From Sutterella sp034104065 (GTDB lineage: Bacteria; Pseudomonadota; Gammaproteobacteria; Burkholderiales; Burkholderiaceae_F): DNA of 64,000 nt. Shown here in pieces: positions 9,552-18,389 of this stretch (positions within the stretch are counted from its first letter, which is position 1; each line of letters begins with the position of its first letter). Under the pieces are notes generated by a model. That model searched no databases. It had not been told where the DNA came from and saw only the letters and a program-made list of their open reading frames with translations. The stretch spans positions 1-64,000 of the forward strand of contig JAXEEN010000126.1 in NCBI GenBank assembly GCA_034104065.1, given 5' to 3'. Both the position numbers and the translations under genes were made by a program.

Positions 9552-9860
9552 ATGTCCCTTCAGCACCCTAATCCTGAAAGAGGTACCTTTTTCGGCCCTG
9601 CACTCATTGGCGCCTGCCTCGGCATCATTTTGTCCATTCCAATTGCCGCCTATTGTGCCGCCTGGCTGGGAGACACCTATCATAGAAGAGCGCTTATTTA
9701 CTGCGCATTCCTTCTGTGGTGCGTAGTCGGCGCCATCATTGTTTTCAGAAAAACCTACAGAGCGGAGAAACAGCGCCTGAGTTTGATAAAAATCCTCCAG
9801 TGGTGTCTTTCTCTGTGGCTTTGGCCGCTTCTGATCCTAGGATCTGCGGTCAGGCGTTAA
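9552..9860 (+). CDS. Small membrane protein of unknown function
   Basis: I do not recognise this 102-residue protein. It starts at MSLQHPNPERGTFFG and shows three hydrophobic stretches (about residues 15-37, 45-60 and 78-96), the last ending with a basic tail. The frame is open upstream to 9516, but the ATG at 9552 is the simpler start. The gene stands alone on the plus strand between mnmE and yidC, both on the opposite strand, and ends at a strong shared terminator, which supports it as a real transcribed gene. The role is unknown; a two-to-three-helix inner membrane protein is all the sequence shows. Confidence 0.6.
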   Translation: MSLQHPNPERGTFFGPALIGACLGIILSIPIAAYCAAWLGDTYHRRALIYCAFLLWCVVGAIIVFRKTYRAEKQRLSLIKILQWCLSLWLWPLLILGSAVRR

Positions 9861-9862
9861 GG

Positions 9863-9903
9863 ACAAAAACGGGATGCTCACTACTCGAGCATCCCGTTTT
9901 TGT
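9863..9903. terminator. Bidirectional intrinsic terminator
   Basis: A perfect 17-bp inverted repeat (9863-9879 and 9887-9903) with a 7-base loop. The stem has a GC core GGGATGCTC and flanking A and T runs, so either strand gives a hairpin followed by a U-tract. It lies between the convergent small membrane gene and yidC and should stop both transcripts. Confidence 0.93.
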
Positions 9904-9939
9904 TATGAAGAGTACCCGTATCCTGCGGGCTTGCCCCTA

Positions 9940-11631
9940 TCAATGGGACAGGCGTTTGGCCCTTTCTTCCGCAATAGTCTTGTTAATCCACCACTGTTGA
10001 AGAATCGACAGAACATTATTCGTCAGCCAGTACAGGACGAGACCGGACGCGAACACGAAGAACATCACGGAGAACACCAACGGCATGATGTACATCATGC
10101 GTGCCTGAACCGGATCAGTCGGCTTGGGATTCAGCAGGATCTGGAGGAACATCGAGACAGCCATCACCGCCGGCAAAACGAACCACGGATCGGGCATGGC
10201 AAGGTCGTTCACCCAGAAGATCCAAGGAGCACCTCGCAGTTCAACGGATCCCTGCAACACCCAATAGAGAGCCAGGAACACTGGAATCTGAAGGGCAATC
10301 GGGAGACAGCCGCCGACAGGATTGATCTTCTCGGAACGATAGAGTTCCATCATCGCCTGATTCAGACGTTCCTTGTCGTCCTTGTACTTTTCCTGAAGCG
10401 CCTTCATCCGGGGAGTCACTTCCTTCATACGAGCCATCGAACGATAGCCGGCAGCAGACACCGGATAAAGGATTGCCTTGACGATACAGGTCAACAGGAC
10501 GATAGCCCAACCCCAGTTGCCGACGATGTCATAAAGGAAAGCCAGCAACCAGTAGATAGGCTTGGCCAAAAACGTAAGCCAGCCGTAGTCAACTACGAGT
10601 TCGAGGCCCGGAGCAATCTGCTCCAGACGATCCTGATCCTGCGGACCAGAGTAGAGAACTGCTTTGTTAGTCACACTCTTGCCCGGTTCAATAGTGCCGA
10701 GGGACACAAGAGAGCCTACTGAATACAGATCCTTGGCAACAGCGCGAACATAATTTTCACGATCTTCGCCCTGCGGAGGAACCCATGCAGAAACGAAGTG
10801 GTGCTGAACCATCGCGACCCAGCCGTTGTTGGCATTCTTCTGGTACTTGGCACTCTTATCAGCCACGTCGTCGAAAGAGATCTTCTGGAACTTTTCTTCT
10901 TCGGAGTAGACTGCCGGACCGGTAAAGGTGGCATACATCGAGCTTTCACCTTCCGGTTTGCCACCGTCACGAGTGAGCTGATAGTAAATGGAAGGCGTCA
11001 CCGAAGAAGCACTCCGGTTGATGACTTCCGTCGTCACATCAACCCCGTAGTGAGCACGCTGGAACGTGAAGATCTTGCGAACAGCTACGCCGCCTTTCTC
11101 AGACTCGAAGACGACGTCAAGCTTATCGGCATCCCCCATTTCGAGCTTGGAGCTGACGAGCTTGAAATTGTCACGATGGTTGGGAAAATCCCCGCCGACA
11201 AGACCGCTCTGAGCCACGTATGTACGTACAGCGCTCGTTTCAAGCAACTCAACATTGCCAAGATCGTCAGCAGGTTCCTTTCCGAGAATCAAACCGGCGA
11301 GACCGACTTCGGTCCAGTCAGCCTGACGAGGAATCTGAGTTAGTTCGTTACTAACAATGACCGCACCTTCACGGTCGAAAGTCACCCTCATACGGTCGGT
11401 TGTAACGACAACAGGATCCTTCAGCTGCGGAGCGGGAATCGACGCAGCCACATCACCGGCAGTAGGTGCCTTGGTCGCAGGCACTGAATTGTCGGCAGAA
11501 CTCTGCTGCTGAACCGCTTCACTATGGAAAAAGGACTGTCCGCCCTTATATACCTGATAGTTATCCCACAGCAGGAAGCACGAGGTAAAGAGAATCACCC
11601 ACAAAAGGGCGCGTTGTATTTCTTTTCCCAT
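9940..11631 (-). CDS. yidC: Membrane protein insertase YidC
   Basis: The 563-residue YidC places proteins in the inner membrane alone or with Sec. It has an N-terminal membrane anchor (about residues 7-24), a large periplasmic domain typical of Gram-negative YidC, and a C-terminal five-helix core. That core holds NWGWAIVLLTCIVKAILYP, the cytoplasmic helical hairpin around RMKALQEKYKDDKERLNQ, and NPVGGCLPIALQIPVFLALY. It follows yidD by nine bases in the rpmH-rnpA-yidD-yidC order. Confidence 0.96.
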   Translation of the reverse strand: MGKEIQRALLWVILFTSCFLLWDNYQVYKGGQSFFHSEAVQQQSSADNSVPATKAPTAGDVAASIPAPQLKDPVVVTTDRMRVTFDREGAVIVSNELTQIPRQADWTEVGLAGLILGKEPADDLGNVELLETSAVRTYVAQSGLVGGDFPNHRDNFKLVSSKLEMGDADKLDVVFESEKGGVAVRKIFTFQRAHYGVDVTTEVINRSASSVTPSIYYQLTRDGGKPEGESSMYATFTGPAVYSEEEKFQKISFDDVADKSAKYQKNANNGWVAMVQHHFVSAWVPPQGEDRENYVRAVAKDLYSVGSLVSLGTIEPGKSVTNKAVLYSGPQDQDRLEQIAPGLELVVDYGWLTFLAKPIYWLLAFLYDIVGNWGWAIVLLTCIVKAILYPVSAAGYRSMARMKEVTPRMKALQEKYKDDKERLNQAMMELYRSEKINPVGGCLPIALQIPVFLALYWVLQGSVELRGAPWIFWVNDLAMPDPWFVLPAVMAVSMFLQILLNPKPTDPVQARMMYIMPLVFSVMFFVFASGLVLYWLTNNVLSILQQWWINKTIAEERAKRLSH

Positions 11632-11640
11632 ATTTATCCG

Positions 11641-11946
11641 CTATTTTTTCTGAATATTAAACAGTCCAGAGGACGCCTTGCCCTCGTCAGACTCATTTTC
11701 ACGGCAGTCATCGCACCAACAGCGCCAGCGAAATACCTTGGGAACGGGGTCGTATCCCCGGCCTCCAAATGGATGGCACCTCAGCAGTCGACAAAGAGTC
11801 ATGTACGAACCCTTTAGAGCACCGTGTCTCTCCAGCGCTTCCAAAGCATAATTCGAACAGGTCGGCAGATACCGGCACTCCCGTCCGACCCAGGGCGACA
11901 AGGTCAGCTGATACAGTCGGACAAGGGCGCGAAGCAACCCCGTCAT
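11641..11946 (-). CDS. yidD: Membrane protein insertion efficiency factor YidD
   Basis: A 101-residue protein with the family signature CRYLPTCSNYALEALERHG followed by GGRGYDPVP near the end. It is a small membrane-associated helper located between rnpA and yidC. The C-terminus is longer than in E. coli and holds a CDDCREN stretch with a charged tail. Family and context agree. Confidence 0.93.
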   Translation of the reverse strand: MTGLLRALVRLYQLTLSPWVGRECRYLPTCSNYALEALERHGALKGSYMTLCRLLRCHPFGGRGYDPVPKVFRWRCWCDDCRENESDEGKASSGLFNIQKK

Positions 11947-11950
11947 TCTG

Positions 11951-12415
11951 TCAGTTCTCCGTTCTATCCGGATTTCTCCGGTTCATCCTGCGAATGATCT
12001 GAGCAACCAACAACTCGGCATCTCTTCCCAGGGAAATCTTGAGCGCTCGTACGCCCTGATCACGCCCGGGAACCGTACTCAAAGGAACTCGCAGTCTTAA
12101 AGACACATCAAGCCCCACACCCAGTTCGCGCAGGCGCGCAACAAGGTCCGGGGCTTGCTGTCTAGCAGCTTCTCGGAGAATCCTCTTGACGAGAGCTCTG
12201 TCCACGGAACGATGGGCGTTCTTCTTTCCGACGGTGATACCGAAACGAAGACGTCCTTGATGTTCCACAAACTTCTGTGCATTGGCAGAAAAGAACTTCG
12301 ACGTAAGCCGAAATGAATTTTCGTTTCGCACATGCACGAGAACCCCGTAGTCCGACGTCTTTATCAGACGCAAACTGCGGGGAAATCCGAAAGCTGCCGG
12401 TGCGCTGCTCGACAC
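11951..12415 (-). CDS. rnpA: Ribonuclease P protein component
   Basis: This 154-residue basic protein is the protein part of RNase P, which trims the 5' leaders of tRNAs. The family signature is seen as KNAHRSVDRALVKRILREA (about residues 64-82), the RNR-like motif region, here with RSVDRALVKR. It starts at GTG with no clear ribosome-binding site and follows rpmH by 27 bases, the nearly universal pairing. The N- and C-terminal extensions make it longer than the E. coli protein (119 residues). Confidence 0.92.
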   Translation of the reverse strand: MSSSAPAAFGFPRSLRLIKTSDYGVLVHVRNENSFRLTSKFFSANAQKFVEHQGRLRFGITVGKKNAHRSVDRALVKRILREAARQQAPDLVARLRELGVGLDVSLRLRVPLSTVPGRDQGVRALKISLGRDAELLVAQIIRRMNRRNPDRTEN

Positions 12416-12442
12416 GGCTAAAACTGGCCGTGAATCAGCGAA

Positions 12443-12583
12443 TTAGAGAGCCAGGGTGTGACGGCCCTTGGCACGACGGCGAGCGAGAACGCGACGACCG
12501 CCCTTCGTGCGGCTGCGAACCAGGAAGCCATGCGTACGGGCACGCTTGACCTTGGAAGGCTGATAGGTACGTTTGGTAGCCAT
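12443..12583 (-). CDS. rpmH: 50S ribosomal protein L34
   Basis: A 46-residue highly basic protein reading MATKRTYQPSKVKRARTHGF at the start and ending RRAKGRHTLAL. It has GAGGAA eight bases upstream as ribosome-binding site. L34 is part of the large ribosomal subunit. The gene starts the leftward rpmH-rnpA-yidD-yidC operon and borders the spacer before dnaA. Confidence 0.97.
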   Translation of the reverse strand: MATKRTYQPSKVKRARTHGFLVRSRTKGGRRVLARRRAKGRHTLAL

Positions 12584-12661
12584 GATTTTTCCTCAATAGG
12601 CATGAACTTCAGTGGCATCACTGATATGCCGTCTGAAGTGAAAACTCAAGAAATGGGTACT

Positions 12662-12769
12662 GCCGGGAGCCGCCATGCACTGCGCGGCTCGCTACGGGGC
12701 ACGCCGGCGATAAGTCTCCGCACCCCGATGAAGCTCTGCGCATCAGGCTGCATCCGCTTGGTTCGGATG
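12662..12769. repeat. GC-rich stem-loop segment upstream of rpmH
   Basis: Hairpins visible by eye: GAGCCGC with GCGGCTC (12667-12673 and 12684-12690), enclosed by GCCGG with CCGGC (12662-12666 and 12704-12708), and CATCCG with CGGATG (12751-12756 and 12764-12769). The composition differs from the AT-rich DNA to its right. It may be the structured 5' leader of the rpmH transcript or a small RNA; the sequence alone does not decide. Confidence 0.35.
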
Positions 12770-13018
12770 ACCGCCTCCGTTTGCAGAAAGCGCAGGGTTA
12801 CGAAAAGCTTGATATTAGACCTCAAAAGCCATGCTCTTGTCAAACCGTTTGCGTGAAAAATCTTTTCCTTTCAGCAAGCTTTCAGCCTCACGTCGCCGTC
12901 ATGAACCCAGGAACACAATATTTTGTGATGGTTCACTCCTTCAAGCACATCCGCTTGTGTAAATCTTTTTTTGAGGCCTCCAAAAATATCGCTAACCGAA
13001 TGAAATTTAACTATTAAC

Positions 13019-13042
13019 TTATCCACACCTGTTTGTGGATAA
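13019..13042. promoter_or_regulatory. Inverted pair of perfect DnaA boxes upstream of dnaA
   Basis: TTATCCACA at 13019-13027 (plus strand) and its reverse complement TGTGGATAA at 13034-13042, six bases apart, form a symmetric site. It sits about 150 bases before the dnaA start, a usual place for DnaA autoregulation. No further perfect boxes are present in this spacer, unlike the 21.4-21.84 kb region. Confidence 0.85.
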
Positions 13043-13190
13043 GTTGTCCCCAAGTCTGTTTTCCTCACAGAGATCCGTTAAAATAGACCATTCGGCGTCA
13101 CTATCGGAATAGTTCCGTCAAGTCTTTCGCACGGCGTTGCGCCAATGCGGCCGAATTTGTTCGAGGCCTGTTTTTTATCCGTCACCCGTT

Positions 13191-14537
13191 ATGAATAATT
13201 TTTGGCAAGACTGTCTCGCTCAGATCAAAGCGATGAAGCTCCCTCAAATGATCATCCGCAATTGGTTTGAGCCGATCAATCTGGTCAGTTGGGATGAAGA
13301 CCACGGCGAGATGGTTCTAGAGGTTCCCGACAGCAAAATGCAGACCATCCGAACCACTTATCTGAAAACCATTCAGGATGTGGCTTTTAAGACTTGCGGA
13401 AAGCCTGTTCGAGTCACTCTGCGTCAGATCGGCCAAAATGACAAAGATGATACGCAGGGAAGACCTAACACATTGATTGATCAGATCAAGAGGGACGCTG
13501 GTCTTTTGCCTGGGCTTACTTTTGAAAACTACGTTAACGGTAATGCCAACCAACTTGCTGTAGCCGCAGCCGAACATGTCGCCACCACCATGGGCATGCA
13601 GTACAACCCTCTTTATATCTACGGGGGAGTAGGGCTCGGAAAAACCCATCTGATGCAGGCCATCGGACACAGATATCTCGACCTTCATCCGAAGGCCAAA
13701 GTCCGTTGCATTTCGGCTCAAGACTTTATTAGCGAATACACCACAGCTACCCGAGACTCCTCAAGCTCGCGTCAGGCTTTGCAGAAATTCGACGAACGCT
13801 ATCGCAGTCTGGACCTTCTGCTCATTGACGACGTTCAGTCGTTTTCTGGCGCCAAAGGCTCTCAGGCTCAGTTCTATCGTGCTTTTGAGGCTTTGGTTCC
13901 TCACAATAAGCAAGTTGTCCTGACTGCGGATACCTATACGCGTAATCTGAAAGATATCGAGCAGCGCCTCATCTCACGCTTTTCTCAGGGACTGTCCGTA
14001 GCTATTGAACCGCCGGAGCTCGAAATGCGGGTGGCGATTCTGCTCAACAAGGCCAAGGCCATGGGTGCTGCACTTCCCGAAGAAGTCGCCATGTTCATTG
14101 CTAAACGACTTAAATCCAATGTGCGAGAACTTGAAGGTGCTCTGCAGCAAGTCGTTGCTTATCAGCAGTTTCAGCCCTCGGCGGCAAGAGAAATCACAAT
14201 TGACGTGGCCAAGCACGTTCTGCATCCGATTCTTTCGGCGACTAGCAATCTCATCACGATTGAAAATATTCAGAAAACTGTCGCTGACTACTACAACATC
14301 AAGGTCGCGGAAATGTACTCGAAGCGTCGTCCGGCCAATATTGCACTGCCAAGACAGATCGCCATGTACCTTGCCAAAGAACTGACTCAGCACAGTCTGC
14401 CCGAAATTGGTGCAAGTTTCGGAGGCCGAGATCACACGACGGTCATGCATGCTGTCCGTAAGATCACTCAGGAACGAGCCGGCAACGCCGAACTCAATCA
14501 TGAAATCCATGTCCTTGAGCAAATGATCAAAGGGTGA
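13191..14537 (+). CDS. dnaA: Chromosomal replication initiator DnaA
   Basis: A 448-residue AAA+ initiator that binds DnaA boxes and melts the origin. The N-terminal domain I opens MNNFWQDCLAQIKAM. Domain III has Walker A (GGVGLGKTHLMQAIGH, about residues 142-157) and Walker B (LLLIDDVQ). Domain IV ends with the signature GGRDHTTVMHAVRKI, which reads the boxes. The open frame extends upstream to a TTG at 13137, but the conserved start is the ATG at 13191. It is followed by dnaN after 36 bases. An inverted box pair upstream suggests autoregulation. Confidence 0.97.
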   Translation: MNNFWQDCLAQIKAMKLPQMIIRNWFEPINLVSWDEDHGEMVLEVPDSKMQTIRTTYLKTIQDVAFKTCGKPVRVTLRQIGQNDKDDTQGRPNTLIDQIKRDAGLLPGLTFENYVNGNANQLAVAAAEHVATTMGMQYNPLYIYGGVGLGKTHLMQAIGHRYLDLHPKAKVRCISAQDFISEYTTATRDSSSSRQALQKFDERYRSLDLLLIDDVQSFSGAKGSQAQFYRAFEALVPHNKQVVLTADTYTRNLKDIEQRLISRFSQGLSVAIEPPELEMRVAILLNKAKAMGAALPEEVAMFIAKRLKSNVRELEGALQQVVAYQQFQPSAAREITIDVAKHVLHPILSATSNLITIENIQKTVADYYNIKVAEMYSKRRPANIALPRQIAMYLAKELTQHSLPEIGASFGGRDHTTVMHAVRKITQERAGNAELNHEIHVLEQMIKG

Positions 14538-14573
14538 TCCTTCCAAAGTTTTTAATTTCTCAGGTATCCGTTT

Positions 14574-15686
14574 ATGAAGTACATCAGTTGCAACTGTGAA
14601 GACCTGCTCAAACCCGTCAAAATCGTTGAGGGCATTGTTGAAAAGCGTCAGACCCACCCGATTCTCAGCAATGTGCTGATTGAGCAGGACGGTGAAAACG
14701 TTAAGCTGTCTACGACAGATCTTGATATTCAGATCTGTACCGAAGCTCCAGTCGGAATCTCTGAAACAAGTAGCCGCTTTACCGTCGCAGCCAACAAACT
14801 CGCCAGCATTCTCGGAGCACTAGGATCAAAGGATAAGGTCGAGCTTGAATTGGAAGCCAACCGTCTGACAATCTACAGCAATAACGGCCAGTTTAATCTT
14901 CAGACACTGCCTGCTGACGAATATCCGGTTCTCAAGGAAGGGCAGTGGGAAACAACGCTTGAATTGCCTTCCAAGACACTTCGTTATCTTCTGACGATGA
15001 CGGCCTTTGCTATGGCAAGTCAGGACGTCCGTTACTATCTCAACGGAGTTCTCTTCGTCATCGAGGGCACAACGCTTCGTACCGTCGCTACTGATACGCA
15101 CCGTTTGGCTTGCTGTGATGTCCCGATCGATGAGGAAGCCTCGCCGATCCAAGTCATTATTCCCCGCAAAACGGTTCGTGAACTCATCCGTCTGCTTCCT
15201 GAAGACGATACGCCCGTCAAAGTTCAGTTCACCGACACTCAGGTCTGTTTCACCTACGGAACTGTAACATTCATGAGCAAGCTGATCGAAGGCAAATTCC
15301 CCGACTATAAGCGGGTTCTTCCCTCGGAAGAAACCAATCCTCATATGGTCAAGCTTGACAGAGAACAGTTGGCGAGTGCACTTCGTCGCGTAGCGATCAT
15401 GACCAATGAAAAATTCCATGGCGTTCGCTGGCTGCTGACCAAAAATGAGCTTCAGATTCAGAGCACCAACTCGGAACACGAAGAAGCACTTGAGCGTCTC
15501 GGCGTTGAATGGACGCTTGATGAACTTGACATGGGCTTCAATATCACTTATCTCCTTGAAGTACTCGGAATTTTGAAAAATAAAGAAGTTTGCTTCAACT
15601 TCTCAACCGCATCGGGTAGCGTGCTCATCACTATGCCCGAATCGAAGGAACGCTTCCGTTACGTTGTCATGCCTATGCGCATCTGA
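14574..15686 (+). CDS. dnaN: DNA polymerase III beta sliding clamp
   Basis: The 370-residue clamp encircles DNA and tethers polymerase III. It shows the three-domain clamp pattern, with EKRQTHPILSNVLIEQDG near the start, TDTHRLACCD in the middle and the C-terminal VVMPMRI that forms part of the partner-binding pocket. It follows dnaA in the classic dnaA-dnaN order. A GC-rich hairpin follows its stop codon. Confidence 0.97.
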   Translation: MKYISCNCEDLLKPVKIVEGIVEKRQTHPILSNVLIEQDGENVKLSTTDLDIQICTEAPVGISETSSRFTVAANKLASILGALGSKDKVELELEANRLTIYSNNGQFNLQTLPADEYPVLKEGQWETTLELPSKTLRYLLTMTAFAMASQDVRYYLNGVLFVIEGTTLRTVATDTHRLACCDVPIDEEASPIQVIIPRKTVRELIRLLPEDDTPVKVQFTDTQVCFTYGTVTFMSKLIEGKFPDYKRVLPSEETNPHMVKLDREQLASALRRVAIMTNEKFHGVRWLLTKNELQIQSTNSEHEEALERLGVEWTLDELDMGFNITYLLEVLGILKNKEVCFNFSTASGSVLITMPESKERFRYVVMPMRI

Positions 15687-15716
15687 CAGTCTGGCCTCCC
15701 TCCGATTTGACTACAG

Positions 15717-15735
15717 GCGCCGGCATTGCCGGCGC
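15717..15735. repeat. GC-rich hairpin between dnaN and gyrB
   Basis: GCGCCGGC, a three-base ATT loop, then GCCGGCGC gives a perfect 8-bp stem. No U-tract follows, so it is not a standard intrinsic terminator; it may protect or process the dnaN-gyrB transcript. Confidence 0.6.
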
Positions 15736-15792
15736 TTGTGAATTGTTTACTGCGCAGAAAGGCTTGCTTTTGCGCCGAAGGATTTTATTTGA

Positions 15793-18324
15793 ATGACCGA
15801 ACTGGAAAACACCACCGAACAGACTGCATCAACGGCGCCGGTTTATGACGAGCACAGTATCCAGATTCTTGAGGGTCTGGAGGCCGTCAGAAAGCGTCCG
15901 GGCATGTATATCGGCGATACCGCGGACGGCTCAGGACTGCACCATCTGGTCTACGAAGTCGTCGACAACTCCATCGACGAAGCGCTCGCCGGCTATGCAA
16001 CCCGTATCCAGGTCACGATTCATACCGACAATTCCGTTTCCGTTGTGGATGACGGTCGCGGAATCCCATCCTCAATCAAGTGGGATGACAAGCACAAGCC
16101 CAAGCGTAGTGCCGCTGAAATTGCTCTGACAGAACTTCACGCAGGCGGTAAGTTTGATAACAATGGCTACAAGATTTCTGGCGGATTGCACGGAGTCGGC
16201 GTTTCATGCGTGAATGCGCTCTCGACATGGCTGCGCCTTATCGTACGTCGTGATGGCGAAGCTCGCCTGCTCGAGTTTGAACGCGGGAAAGTTAAGAATC
16301 GCGAAACCGCAGAAGTGATTAATCCTGAAACCGGAGAGAAAGTATTGATCTCTCCGATGAAACTTCTCGGCTCAACTACTCGTCGTGGTACAGAAGTTCA
16401 CTTTCTCCCCGACACACAGATTTTCGAGCAAGTAACAGTCTTCAATTACGACACTCTGCTTTCTCGCCTTCGCGAACTCTCGTTCCTAAATTCGGGAGTT
16501 ACCATTGACCTGAAGGACCAGCGCACAGCGCATGAAGCTCATCTGCTGACTGATAAAGGGCTCATTGCTTACGTTCAGTTTAAGAACCAAAGCCGCAATG
16601 TACTGCATCAGAAGATTTTCCACGCTCGTGAGACTGTTCAGGTTAACGGGGTTCCTATCGAGGTGGAAATCGCCATGCAATGGCAGGACGGTTATAACGA
16701 AGTCCTTTCCGCTTACACAAACAATATTCCTCAGCGCGACGGAGGAACGCATGTGACGGGTCTGAGAGCTGCCATGACCCGCGTGCTGAAGAATTACATC
16801 GCCGCTAATGAGGTTGGCAAAAAAGCCGGAAGCAAGAAGATAGATATTGATCCCGAGGGGGACGACATGCGCGAAGGACTTACCTGTGTGCTGTCCGTCA
16901 AGGTTCCCCAACCCAAATTCAGCTCTCAAACAAAGGACAAACTGGTATCAAGTGAAGTACGTCCTGCGGTAGAAGAAGTTGTGTCTCGTGAACTCGAGCT
17001 CTATCTCGAGCAAAATCCTGCTGATGCAAAGATCATCTGCGAGAAGATCGTTGCCGCAGCCCGAGCACGTGAAGCCGCGCGCAAAGCTCGTGACATGAGC
17101 CGCAAAACTTTCTCTGGAGGAGGATTACCCGGAAAACTCGCCGACTGTCGTGAAAAAAATCCTGCCAACAGTGAACTCTTCCTGGTGGAAGGTGACTCAG
17201 CCGGCGGCTCGGCAAAACAGGGACGTAATTCCCAGTTTCAGGCGATTCTGCCGCTCCGCGGCAAAGTTCTCAACGTCGAAAAAGCAGCACAGGATAAATT
17301 GCTCGACTCAGAGCAGATCCGCATGCTGACACTCGCTCTCGGAACCAATATCGGTAAAGACTTCGACCTGTCACGTCTCCGTTATCACCGCATCATCATC
17401 ATGACCGATGCTGACGTGGACGGCGCCCACATTCGTACGCTTCTGCTGACGCTTTTCTACCGTCAGATGCCTCAGCTTATCGAGGGAGGTCACGTTTACA
17501 TCGCTCAACCCCCTCTCTATAAGGTCCAGAAAAATCAGGCCGACAAAGGCGTCTTCCTCAAAGATGAACGAGAAATGAGCGACTATCTCCTTCGTATTGC
17601 CATGGAAGATGCTCGTCTTTATAAGTCGAAAGAAGCCTTCGAACTTAATCAGGCTGTTCGCGGCAGTGAACTTGAAACACTGGTCAACGAATACCTGCAA
17701 TCGAGCGATGTCATTGCCCGGCTTCAGGGAGCTATTGACAAGTCTGTTCTGGTTGCAGTCACTGCCGGCGTTGACATTAACCTTGAAAATGAATTCTCCG
17801 CTAAAAGAACTGCCGACATTCTTCAGCAAGAGCTCCGCGATCCCAATATCAAGGTGGAAGCGGTCTACGATGAGGAAAACGAAAAGCACCTGCTCAAGGT
17901 TCATCGTCTCAAGCACGGTAATTACAAAACAACAACGATCACGCCGGAATTCACCATCTCTTCCGATTACCGCAAACTTCGAGAAAGCGCGAACATGCTC
18001 CGAGGAGTAATTGGAGACGGAGCAAAGGTTGCACGAGGCAGGGAAGAACAAACTGTCAAGAATTTTGGAGAGGCTGTCAACTGGTTCCTCAAGCAGGCTG
18101 AAAAAGGTCTGATCCGCCAGCGTTACAAAGGACTGGGAGAAATGACGCCTGAACAACTTAACAGCACCACGATGGATCCGAAGATCCGACGTATGCTCAG
18201 AGTTCGCATTGAAGATGCCGCTAGCGCTGACGCTATCTTTTCAATGCTGATGGGAGATGTTGTGGAACCTAGACGAGATTTCATCGAAACCAATGCGCTC
18301 TTTGCCGGCAACATTGACGCATAA
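15793..18324 (+). CDS. gyrB: DNA gyrase subunit B
   Basis: The 843-residue ATPase subunit of gyrase introduces negative supercoils together with GyrA. The GHKL ATPase site is seen as EVVDNSIDEALAGYA and DDGRGIP, with GGLHGVGVSCVNALS. The TOPRIM motifs EGDSAGGSAKQGR and DADVDGAHIRTLLLT follow, and the C-terminus has QRYKGLGEMTPEQL. It is somewhat longer than the E. coli protein (804), with an extra stretch in the C-terminal half, as is common in proteobacteria. It completes the dnaA-dnaN-gyrB set. Confidence 0.97.
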   Translation: MTELENTTEQTASTAPVYDEHSIQILEGLEAVRKRPGMYIGDTADGSGLHHLVYEVVDNSIDEALAGYATRIQVTIHTDNSVSVVDDGRGIPSSIKWDDKHKPKRSAAEIALTELHAGGKFDNNGYKISGGLHGVGVSCVNALSTWLRLIVRRDGEARLLEFERGKVKNRETAEVINPETGEKVLISPMKLLGSTTRRGTEVHFLPDTQIFEQVTVFNYDTLLSRLRELSFLNSGVTIDLKDQRTAHEAHLLTDKGLIAYVQFKNQSRNVLHQKIFHARETVQVNGVPIEVEIAMQWQDGYNEVLSAYTNNIPQRDGGTHVTGLRAAMTRVLKNYIAANEVGKKAGSKKIDIDPEGDDMREGLTCVLSVKVPQPKFSSQTKDKLVSSEVRPAVEEVVSRELELYLEQNPADAKIICEKIVAAARAREAARKARDMSRKTFSGGGLPGKLADCREKNPANSELFLVEGDSAGGSAKQGRNSQFQAILPLRGKVLNVEKAAQDKLLDSEQIRMLTLALGTNIGKDFDLSRLRYHRIIIMTDADVDGAHIRTLLLTLFYRQMPQLIEGGHVYIAQPPLYKVQKNQADKGVFLKDEREMSDYLLRIAMEDARLYKSKEAFELNQAVRGSELETLVNEYLQSSDVIARLQGAIDKSVLVAVTAGVDINLENEFSAKRTADILQQELRDPNIKVEAVYDEENEKHLLKVHRLKHGNYKTTTITPEFTISSDYRKLRESANMLRGVIGDGAKVARGREEQTVKNFGEAVNWFLKQAEKGLIRQRYKGLGEMTPEQLNSTTMDPKIRRMLRVRIEDAASADAIFSMLMGDVVEPRRDFIETNALFAGNIDA

Positions 18325-18331
18325 CCTTTCG

Positions 18332-18359
18332 GCCGGCAGCCGTCATCTTGGCTGCCGGC
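18332..18359. repeat. GC-rich hairpin after gyrB
   Basis: GCCGGCAGCC and GGCTGCCGGC (18332-18341, 18350-18359) form a perfect 10-bp stem with an eight-base loop, starting seven bases after the gyrB stop. No T-run follows, so it is more likely an mRNA stabilising or Rho-linked element than a full intrinsic terminator. A TTG in its loop and stem is an unlikely start for the next gene. Confidence 0.65.
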
Positions 18360-18389
18360 ACTGCCTTTATCAGTACAAAGGATGCAGCT

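Larger units (their letters stand above)
12584..13190. other. rpmH-dnaA spacer (divergent promoter region)
   Basis: About 600 bases without a convincing gene separate divergent rpmH and dnaA. The left third (about 12655-12790) is GC-rich with several small stem-loops. The right part (about 12800-13085) is AT-rich and contains an inverted pair of perfect DnaA boxes at 13019-13042. Just after the pair, TAAAAT at 13079-13084 could be the -10 element of the dnaA promoter, though no good -35 is seen. I read this as the dnaA regulatory region; it could be an auxiliary origin element. Confidence 0.7.

Noticed and set aside
9874..10722. 282-codon plus-strand frame across yidC and the terminator
   Set aside because: It covers the yidC 3' half; yidC is certain and this product is rich in Arg and His.
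13137..13190. Upstream TTG extension of dnaA (18 extra residues)
   Set aside because: The added residues do not resemble DnaA domain I, and the conserved FWQDC opening follows the ATG at 13191.
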